Below are positions 46,192 through 53,682 of a stretch of 64,000 nt of DNA, in pieces. Made by a program: the position numbers and the translations under genes. The first letter of the stretch is position 1, and each line of letters starts with the position of its first letter. The DNA comes from JAJVID01 sp035714085. GTDB lineage: Bacteria > Acidobacteriota > Blastocatellia > RBC074. Below the pieces are notes generated by a model. The model was not told the DNA's origin. It saw nothing but the letters and a program-made list of their open reading frames with translations, and made no database searches. The DNA is taken from assembly GCA_035714085.1 (NCBI GenBank), contig DASTMP010000362.1:1-64000 (forward strand), given 5' to 3'.

Positions 46192-48834
46192 TCATTCGTG
46201 TCGAAGAGCTTGTAGCGGATCAACCTTCGTCGCACGCCGCGCAGGAATCCAGCAGGCGAGCAACGCCACAGCAGAAAGCAACAGAGAGATCGTGGCAAAC
46301 GTCATCGGATCGGTTGCGCTCACTCCGAACAAGAATCCCTTCATCCAGCGGGTCAAAGTCAGGGCGCCGCCAACGCCGATAATGATGCCGCCGAGAGCCG
46401 GCTTCATCCCCTGGCTGATAATCAATTTGATCACGTCGTGTGACTGCGCTCCCAATGCCATTCTGACTCCGATCTCATTGACACGTTGCGTGACCGAATA
46501 AGCGATCACACCATAGATGCCGATCGCCGCCAGGATTAAGGCCAACAAAGCCGAGATGGCGAGCAGTGCGACAGAGAAGCGCCTGCGGGCCAGCGACGTG
46601 GAGAGGAGTTCTTCGACGGTTCTGGCCTCATACCTTGGCTGGATGGGATCATTGGAGATCACGGCCTGCTGGACCGCCGAGGCGAGGGTTGATGGGGCCA
46701 CCGTCGTGCGAACCAACAATAGAGAGTCGCGCGCCACTCCGGGGAAGTAGATTTCGGGTTCGACTGGCGCGTCCAATCCCAGGTCTTTGATGTCGCCGAC
46801 GACTCCGATGATGGAGAAGGAGCCCCCCCAGTCCGATCGAAGGCGTTTGCCGATGGGATCCCGGTCCGGAAAGAAGTTCCGCGCCATGGTTTCGTTGATG
46901 ATGATTCGACCGAAATGGAGCGTATCGTCGACGCCGATATCGGCCTCGTTAAAGAGCCGCCCGTTACGCAGTGGAATCCGCATCATTTCGAAGAAACGGT
47001 GATCCACGCCCCTGATCTGGGCGATTCGCTCCTTGCCCGGTTCAATCGGCCTGTCTTCGGGGGAGAAGCGCGACACGGCGAGCGAGGCGGCAAATGGCAA
47101 CCTGTCTATCACCGCCGCCTGTTGCACTCCGGGCAGCGCTAGAAGTTGCGGCATGAGCCGCCGGTAAAAGCCCATGATCCGCTCATCTTTCTGATATTGA
47201 GGCAAGGGTAGTTCGATCTTCAGACTGAGCAGGCGATCAGCGCGAAATCCCGGATCGACATGCAGCAGTTTCTGCAAGCTCCTGACGAGCAGCCCTGAAC
47301 CGGCGAGCACGACTACAGCTAGCGCCACTTCGGCTATTACCAGCGCCTGGCTCAGATTGCGCCTCGTCCCACCGATGGCCGTTTTCCCGCCATCTTTCAG
47401 TACCCGATTGAGATCGGCGCGGGAGACCAGTAACGCCGGAATGACGCCGAACAAGGCGCCTGTCAATAGACTGATGCCGAAGGTGAAGGCGAGCGTATGC
47501 CATTCTACCCCGATCGTCTCGAGGCCAGGAACCTTCCCGGTCACAACACTCAATAAAGACGACCGCAGCGCCGGAATAGTCCATCTCGCGAGCAAGAGAC
47601 CCGCGATTCCGCCAAGTCCAGCCAGCATCAGGCTTTCAATGAGAAGCTGTCGAACTAGACGGCCGCGTCCTGCGCCCAAGGTTGCGCGCAGGGCCATCTC
47701 TCGCTGCCGCTCCGCGGACCGAGCCAAGATGAGGTTGGAAACATTGGCGCAGGCAATCAACAGGACCAGGGCGAACGCGGTGAAGATCAGCCAGATGATA
47801 GTTCGCAGATTGCCAACCATTTGATTTCGCAGCGGCGTCAGCTGAACACCCTCCATCTTGTTGCTGGCCGGATAGAGTTGTTGCAGCCGTTCGGCGATGG
47901 CCTGCATCTCCCGGCGCGCATGGTCGATAGTCACGCCGGGTTTGAGTCTACCGATAACTGAGATCGGATGGTTCATTCGGTTGGTGAAATCATCGCCATC
48001 CATCTGTGACAGCGGCAGCCAACAATCGATCTCTGGCGGATACTGTTCCCCGATAACGCCGACAATAGTGAAACTGTCGCCGTTGAGTTGGATACTTTTG
48101 CCGATCACGTCCTGAGCGCCGGCAAAATGGCGGAGCCAGAGAGAACGACTGAGAATTACCACTTGATCAGCCCCTCGTTTCTCTTCTTCCGGCAGGAAGC
48201 CGCGGCCGATGATGGGACGGGCGCCGAGCATCGCAAAGAAGCGAGATGAGGCCAAAGCGCTATGGACTTTTACCGGCTCAGCATGTCCGGCCAGGAGGGC
48301 ATTGCCGTAGCGCCTGAATGAATAGACCTCCATCTCCTGAAATGATTGCGACTGCGCGCGCCAATCCTCAAAATCCTGAAACGCCGGTCCGACCTGTGGG
48401 ATGTCCGGGGTCGTCTCCCAGATCGTGACCAGCCGGTCGGCTTCGGAAAACGGCAACGAGCGGATCAGCACTGCGTTTACGACGCTGAAGATTGCCGTGT
48501 TGGCGCCAATTCCCAACGCCAACGTCAGAACGGCGACGAAGGTGAAGCCGGGATTCTTCATCAACATCCGCAGGCCGTACTTCAAATCCTGAACGAGCGC
48601 CTCGATGAATCTAATTCCACGCATTTCGCGGTTATCCTCCTTGAGCAACGTGATGTTTCCGAACTGGCGGCGGGCGGCCCGAGCAGCCTCGTCATCACTC
48701 ATTTCCTGGCTGACGTATCTCTCGGTGAGCAAGCGCAGGCGCGTCTCGATTTCGTCGTCGAGATCTCGATCCGCTCTGCGACCTCCGAACAATCCCCGAA
48801 GTCTCGTCGCCAGCGCGCGCCAATAGTGGATCAT
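46192..48834 (-). CDS. ADOP-family MacB-like ABC transporter permease
   Basis: An 880-residue permease of the acidobacterial duplicated orphan permease type. The N-terminus has the ADOP domain (DRDLDDEIETRLRLLTERYV, AARAARRQFGN) followed by LVQDLKYGLRMLMKNPGFTF and LTLALGIGANTAIFSVVNAV, then two MacB/FtsX units: a periplasmic core and three helices, repeated once. FtsX-type segments are IACANVSNLILARSAERQRE and VNEIGVRMALGAQSHDVIKL; the end ARRATKVDPLQALRHE is a family signature. These lack their own ATPase domain and no ATPase gene is next to it. Substrate unknown. AGGAG is 5 bases before the ATG. Confidence 0.93.
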   Translation of the reverse strand: MIHYWRALATRLRGLFGGRRADRDLDDEIETRLRLLTERYVSQEMSDDEAARAARRQFGNITLLKEDNREMRGIRFIEALVQDLKYGLRMLMKNPGFTFVAVLTLALGIGANTAIFSVVNAVLIRSLPFSEADRLVTIWETTPDIPQVGPAFQDFEDWRAQSQSFQEMEVYSFRRYGNALLAGHAEPVKVHSALASSRFFAMLGARPIIGRGFLPEEEKRGADQVVILSRSLWLRHFAGAQDVIGKSIQLNGDSFTIVGVIGEQYPPEIDCWLPLSQMDGDDFTNRMNHPISVIGRLKPGVTIDHARREMQAIAERLQQLYPASNKMEGVQLTPLRNQMVGNLRTIIWLIFTAFALVLLIACANVSNLILARSAERQREMALRATLGAGRGRLVRQLLIESLMLAGLGGIAGLLLARWTIPALRSSLLSVVTGKVPGLETIGVEWHTLAFTFGISLLTGALFGVIPALLVSRADLNRVLKDGGKTAIGGTRRNLSQALVIAEVALAVVVLAGSGLLVRSLQKLLHVDPGFRADRLLSLKIELPLPQYQKDERIMGFYRRLMPQLLALPGVQQAAVIDRLPFAASLAVSRFSPEDRPIEPGKERIAQIRGVDHRFFEMMRIPLRNGRLFNEADIGVDDTLHFGRIIINETMARNFFPDRDPIGKRLRSDWGGSFSIIGVVGDIKDLGLDAPVEPEIYFPGVARDSLLLVRTTVAPSTLASAVQQAVISNDPIQPRYEARTVEELLSTSLARRRFSVALLAISALLALILAAIGIYGVIAYSVTQRVNEIGVRMALGAQSHDVIKLIISQGMKPALGGIIIGVGGALTLTRWMKGFLFGVSATDPMTFATISLLLSAVALLACWIPARRATKVDPLQALRHE

Positions 48835-48913
48835 CTCTACTCCTATTTCACGCGCTATTTTATTTGCTCTGCTCGGCAGCCAGATTCAGCGCCATCTGGC
48901 TTTTACGGCACAA

Positions 48914-50392
48914 TTACTCCGGCGCTTGTAATTGGAACTCCGCGAATTTACCCTCCTTTGTCAGCCTAATCCTGCAGAATAGGATTCTCTCCTTAAAAGT
49001 AAACCTATAACGATAAAGGCGACTGCCGCCTTCTTCGTTACGCTCAATGAGTTCCACTGAACCGACCGTTCCTAGTGATTTGAAATACGCTCTTGGTTGT
49101 TCAGAGAGCAATTGATTCCTTAGTTCGGGCACGCATAGATTGGGATTGGCTGTGCCCAGAGTAAGATCACGTAATAGTTCCTTAACCATAGCGGTCACCT
49201 TTGGCTCATTATCTTCGATCACCTTTACCGAAAGCGGTCCAAGTTCGGGATTGTAAATCCAGGCTATATTGCGCGCGATATTTTCAAGGTTTGCCGGCGC
49301 CAGATTGCTGAGGACTACGATAGTCAGTTTGTCGTCCACATATCGCCTGATATATGCCGTGAATCCCTGCCAGGCTCCGCCGTGATAGACGATGCGCCGC
49401 CCCGGCGCTCCCCCTAATCTCCAGCCGAAGCCATATGGATATGTCTGGCCGTTGTTCAGTTTCACCGCCGTCCACATCTGCTCGAGAGACGATTTCTTGA
49501 GAATCTTTTCGCCGTAGAGGGCCGCGTCCCACTTCGCCATATCGATAGCCGTGAGATAAAGCGCACCGTCGCCAGTGGTGTTGAGAGTAGGCGAAACCCA
49601 TTCCTGATTCTTCAGCTCTCCATTGACGAGCCGGTATCCGGCGGCGCGGTTCGGGACGATGTCAGCCTCGCTGATTATTCGAGCTGTTTTCATGTCGAGC
49701 GGTTTGAAAATGCGTTCCTTGATAAAATCTCCGTAAAATTTCCCGGTTACTTTGCTGATTAAAACGCCGAGCGTCATATATCCCAGATTGCTGTAGCCCC
49801 ACTGTTCACCAGTCTGGAAAGCCAGAGGAATCTGCGCCGCGCGCTTTAACAGTTCATCTTCCGTGTAGTCGCGGCGGAAATCAAAATCTCTCGGGTAACC
49901 GGTCATGCCTGAGGTGTGCGTGAGCAGATGTCGCACGGTGATATCCTTCCAGCTCTCCGGCGCATCGGTGAAGTACTTGTTGATTCGGTCGTCGAGCTTG
50001 ATCTTGCCTTCTTCGACAAGGATCATCGCGGCGGCCGCAGTAAACTGTTTGCCAACTGACCCGGATTGAAAAATAGTTTCCGGTTTGACCGAAACCTGAT
50101 GTTCGACGTTAGCCAGTCCATAACCTTTGGCCAGAACGATCTCGCCAGCTTTTATGACCGTGAGTGAGAGCCCTGGGATACGCTGCCTTTGCATCTCGAG
50201 ATTGGTATACTCGTCAACTTTGGCTTGCATACCCTCTTGCGCAGCGAAGTTAGTGACAAAGGCCGTGTTTGCTCCAATGCCCAGCGCCAGCGTCAGCGCG
50301 GCCACTGCGGTGAAGCCTGGACTCCTGCGCAGTGTCCGCAGCTCGTAGCGGAGATCCTGTATCAAGTTTTCAATCATGGTTGTGTTCATCAT
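48914..50392 (-). CDS. Chimera: ADOP permease N-terminus fused to class-C beta-lactamase-like serine hydrolase
   Basis: Residues 6-44 (MIENLIQDLRYELRTLRRSP, then GFTAVAALTLALGIGANTA) are the first membrane helix region of an ADOP permease. Without linker the sequence turns into an extracellular serine hydrolase (Pfam Beta-lactamase): IPGLSLTVIKAGEIVLAKGY, the SxxK motif in FQSGSVGKQFTAAAAMILVE, YSN in QWGYSNLGYMTLGV, and a later YHGGAWQGFTAYIRRY in the KTG/HGG position. A C-terminal DUF-like domain follows. The ADOP helix would serve as a membrane anchor, replacing the normal signal peptide. It lies between two ADOP permease genes. ATG 50392 (AAGGG just upstream) or 50377 are possible starts. 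Confidence 0.85.
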   Translation of the reverse strand: MMNTTMIENLIQDLRYELRTLRRSPGFTAVAALTLALGIGANTAFVTNFAAQEGMQAKVDEYTNLEMQRQRIPGLSLTVIKAGEIVLAKGYGLANVEHQVSVKPETIFQSGSVGKQFTAAAAMILVEEGKIKLDDRINKYFTDAPESWKDITVRHLLTHTSGMTGYPRDFDFRRDYTEDELLKRAAQIPLAFQTGEQWGYSNLGYMTLGVLISKVTGKFYGDFIKERIFKPLDMKTARIISEADIVPNRAAGYRLVNGELKNQEWVSPTLNTTGDGALYLTAIDMAKWDAALYGEKILKKSSLEQMWTAVKLNNGQTYPYGFGWRLGGAPGRRIVYHGGAWQGFTAYIRRYVDDKLTIVVLSNLAPANLENIARNIAWIYNPELGPLSVKVIEDNEPKVTAMVKELLRDLTLGTANPNLCVPELRNQLLSEQPRAYFKSLGTVGSVELIERNEEGGSRLYRYRFTFKERILFCRIRLTKEGKFAEFQLQAPE

Positions 50393-50482
50393 CGCCCTTA
50401 CGAAGTTCAAGTTATCGAAGGCCTCGCGGTCATTATCCTACATCCTTGATTACTGGAATCATTTCGGAGGAACGGATCGCGC

Positions 50483-53206
50483 CTACTCACTGCGAAGCGC
50501 CACCATTGGGTCTACTTTCGTCGCCCGCCGCGCCGGGAGGTAACAAGCCAGCAGCGCTACTATCGGAAACAGCAGCGCGATAACAAGGAAAGGCGCCGGA
50601 TCAGTCGCGCTCACGCCGACTAACAGGTCTTTGATCAATCGCGTTAAACCAAGCGCGGCGATCAGACCGATCCCCATACCGATCAGGGTCAAAGTCATTC
50701 CCTGTTTGACGACAAGTCCAAGCACGTCGCGTGTCTGCGCGCCCAGCGCCATACGCACGCCGATTTCATGGTTTCGCTGCACGACCATGTAAGACAGAAC
50801 GCCATAGAGCCCGACCGCGGCCAACAGCAAGGCGAGCGCCGCAAACAGCCCCATTAAAAATGTGTTGAACCGCTGCGGTTTGAGCGAATCGTAAATGCGG
50901 GCTTCCATTGTGGCGACTTTCGCGAACGGCAGATCGGGGTCTACGGAATGAATCTGGCGTCGCACTGCGCTGACAAGCGAGACAGGGTCTTTCGTCGATC
51001 GCACCAGCAGAGTGGAGGAATTAAGGACCAGCGTAGACTGCGGCGCCTGCGTCAGTGGTATATACGCGGCTTCCAGGGGTTCCTTCCCCAATATGAGTTG
51101 GCGGTGGTTTTTAACGATACCCACCACCGTAAGCCATGAAAATTTCTCCACGCCCCTGGGAAGCATGCCCGGTTGAATCAGATTGTCCGGCAAACCCAGC
51201 TTGATGCGTTTGCCCAGCGGATATTCTCCGTGGAAAAACTTGTCCGCCGCCGCTTGATTGATAATTGCGACTGGCTCGGAATTCGATGTGTCCTGCGCCG
51301 TAAAACCGCGTCCGAGAATCAACGGCGTACCGAGCGCGCCGATAGCGTCTCCGTGTGTAATTAAATAACGGCATATCCTGTCGGAAAGGTCTTCAAGATT
51401 GTTAAAAAACTGGCCTTCGCGGATGAGCGGCAGGGCCGCCCCGAAATTGGTGAACGGCGCGCCATTCATAAACGCGGCGGATTCGACGCCGGGCATCGCC
51501 TTCACGCGTTCCATCGCCTCACGATAAAAGAGTTCGAGTTGTTGCGGCTCGCGGTATTTGTCGGACGATAGCGACAGATCGATCGTCAGCAGGGATTCCA
51601 TATTGAATCCTAGATCCACTTGCTGCAGGCGCGCGAAACTTTTGATCAGCAGTCCTGCCCCGACCAGCAGGACGACGGACATCGCGACTTCGAGAATGAC
51701 CAGCGCGCCGCGCGTCCGTTGACTGCCGGAGGCGCCGGCGCCAGGGCGCGTGGCTGTTCTCAATCCCTCAAGAGCGGCGCCTCTGGAAAATCGCAGCGCG
51801 GGGAGCAGGCTGCAAATCAATATCGTCAGCAGGGTGATAAACAGGGTAAAGCCCAGCGCTTGCGCATTGATGACAATGTTGGCTTCGGCGGGAATGAGAT
51901 CTTCCGGCACTAGCTTCAAAATTAATTCCAATCCCGATCTTGCCAGCAATAAGCCTGCGAGACCGCCGAGCAAGGCTAGTGGCAGGGACTCCAATAATAA
52001 TTGGCGAAGGAGGCGCGCGCGGCCTGCTCCCAGCGCCGCGCGGATCGCCAGTTCCTGCGCGCGTCCGGCGTCGCGAGCTATCAGCAGGTTTGCGACATTG
52101 GCGCAGGCGATCAATAACACAAGCCCGACGGCGCCCAGCAGCGCAAACAGCGCCAGACGAAATGTGTTTGGTCCCGCTTCGGCCCCCGCTTCGCCCAGCG
52201 GGACGATCTTCGCTCCAAAATCTTTGTTCGAGTCGGGATACTGCGAGGCCAGGCGCGCGGCAATCAAACTCAATTCCGCGCGCGCCTGCGTAATTGTTAC
52301 GTCCGGTTTCAGACGTCCCACGGCCCCGGTATTGCTAAAGAACCTGCGGTTGGTGGCGTAATCCTCGTTCCCAAACAGGCCGTAGGGAACCCATATCTCA
52401 GTTCCCCAGAATTTGAACTGAGGCGGCATCACGCCGATGACCGTATAAGCCTGATTGTCGAGCAGCATCGTGCGGCCGATGACGTCGCTCTCTCCGCTAA
52501 AGCGACTTTGCCAGAACGCATAACTCAGTACCACCGTACGTGATGAATCGAGCCGGTTGTCCTGCTCCGTGAAAACGCGACCGAGGTGTGGCGGGAGTTT
52601 GAGCAACGGGAAGGCTTCTGGGGAAATCATCGCGCCGTTGACAAATATTGGCTCGACGCCGCCAGTCAAACTAAATGTCTGAGTGCGCGCCGCAGCCAGA
52701 TGGGTAAAACTGGTTTGCTGTTTCTGCCAGTCCAGAAAGTTCGGGTAGGTGACGGAAATTGTATCCGCTGAACGCTTCAAATCGTATTGTGACAAATACA
52801 TGATCTGATCGGCGTCCGGATAGGGCCACGGATTGAGCAGAACGGCGTTCACCACACTGAAAATCGCAGTATTAGCGCCGATCCCTAGGGCCAGAGTGAG
52901 CGCCGCGACAGTCGTGAAGCCCTTATGCTTGAGCAGCATTCGCGCGCCGTAACGCAAGTCCTGAAAGAGTGTATCGAGGAGTCTGATTCCACGCATATCG
53001 CGATGTTCCTCCTTAAGGAATGTCACATTTCCAAATTGGCGGCGGGCAGCCAACTTGGCCTGTCCCTCCGTCATCCCCTGGCTAACATATCGGTTGGTAA
53101 GCAGGCGCAGGTGCTCCTCGATCTCCTCGTCGAGTTCTCGATCCGCGCTGTGATCTCTGAACAATCCCCGAAGCCTGGCCACGACTGCGCGAAAATAATC
53201 GATCAT
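50483..53206 (-). CDS. ADOP-family MacB-like ABC transporter permease
   Basis: A second, 907-residue ADOP permease with the same plan: N-terminal ADOP helix bundle (DRELDEEIEEHLRLLTNRYV, AKLAARRQFGN), DTLFQDLRYGARMLLKHKGF, LTLALGIGANTAIFSVVNAV, then two MacB-PCD/FtsX halves (IACANVANLLIARDAGRAQE; HEIGVRMALGAQTRDVLGLV) and the terminal ARRATKVDPMVALRSE. ATG 53206 is chosen since AGGAG lies 5 bases upstream; the frame extends to 53266 but overlaps the PadR gene. It starts two bases after the PadR stop, so the two are co-translated, a standard PadR-ADOP arrangement. Confidence 0.94.
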   Translation of the reverse strand: MIDYFRAVVARLRGLFRDHSADRELDEEIEEHLRLLTNRYVSQGMTEGQAKLAARRQFGNVTFLKEEHRDMRGIRLLDTLFQDLRYGARMLLKHKGFTTVAALTLALGIGANTAIFSVVNAVLLNPWPYPDADQIMYLSQYDLKRSADTISVTYPNFLDWQKQQTSFTHLAAARTQTFSLTGGVEPIFVNGAMISPEAFPLLKLPPHLGRVFTEQDNRLDSSRTVVLSYAFWQSRFSGESDVIGRTMLLDNQAYTVIGVMPPQFKFWGTEIWVPYGLFGNEDYATNRRFFSNTGAVGRLKPDVTITQARAELSLIAARLASQYPDSNKDFGAKIVPLGEAGAEAGPNTFRLALFALLGAVGLVLLIACANVANLLIARDAGRAQELAIRAALGAGRARLLRQLLLESLPLALLGGLAGLLLARSGLELILKLVPEDLIPAEANIVINAQALGFTLFITLLTILICSLLPALRFSRGAALEGLRTATRPGAGASGSQRTRGALVILEVAMSVVLLVGAGLLIKSFARLQQVDLGFNMESLLTIDLSLSSDKYREPQQLELFYREAMERVKAMPGVESAAFMNGAPFTNFGAALPLIREGQFFNNLEDLSDRICRYLITHGDAIGALGTPLILGRGFTAQDTSNSEPVAIINQAAADKFFHGEYPLGKRIKLGLPDNLIQPGMLPRGVEKFSWLTVVGIVKNHRQLILGKEPLEAAYIPLTQAPQSTLVLNSSTLLVRSTKDPVSLVSAVRRQIHSVDPDLPFAKVATMEARIYDSLKPQRFNTFLMGLFAALALLLAAVGLYGVLSYMVVQRNHEIGVRMALGAQTRDVLGLVVKQGMTLTLIGMGIGLIAALGLTRLIKDLLVGVSATDPAPFLVIALLFPIVALLACYLPARRATKVDPMVALRSE

Positions 53207-53208
53207 CG

Positions 53209-53571
53209 CTACTCCTGGCCCTCCAGCCTCAACAAGCGGGCGATCACTCCGGCGATCCGCTCCCAATTCTCCGTCTCGCGCGCGAGCTGTTTACGACCGC
53301 TTTTCGTGATCGAATAGTATTTAGCCTTGCAATTGTTTTCCGATGCGCCCCACTCTGAAGAGATCCAATTCCGCTGCTGAAGCCTCAGGAGCGAGGTATA
53401 GACCGTTCCCTCATTCAATTGAAGAACCTGTTCGGGCGCCTGCTCGATCCGGCGGGCGATGCCATAGCCGCGCTGTGGCGCGAGCGCGTCGAGAACTTTC
53501 AATACCATCAGGTCGAGCGTCCCCTGGAGGACTTTTGATTTCTGCGCCTCTGTATTCTGTTCTTTGGACAT
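53209..53571 (-). CDS. PadR-family transcriptional regulator
   Basis: A 120-residue winged-helix repressor of the PadR family: VLQGTLDLMVLKVLDALAPQ, RGYGIARRIEQAPEQVLQLN, EGTVYTSLLRLQQRNWISSE (recognition helix) and KYYSITKSGRKQLARETENW with the typical wing. PadR proteins of this short class often control the ADOP permease gene directly behind them, and here that gene starts two bases downstream, suggesting auto-regulated expression of the operon 53571 to 46192. The region 53572-53682 should hold the promoter and operator. Confidence 0.93.
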   Translation of the reverse strand: MSKEQNTEAQKSKVLQGTLDLMVLKVLDALAPQRGYGIARRIEQAPEQVLQLNEGTVYTSLLRLQQRNWISSEWGASENNCKAKYYSITKSGRKQLARETENWERIAGVIARLLRLEGQE

Positions 53572-53682
53572 GCCAAAGAAAATACGCTTCTTCCCTTGGA
53601 GTGTCCATAGGGAAAGCGCAAAGATGCGGCGCGAAGGGTAGGGAAATCAAAATGGGAGCTAGAACGGGTATCTGAATGTCGT

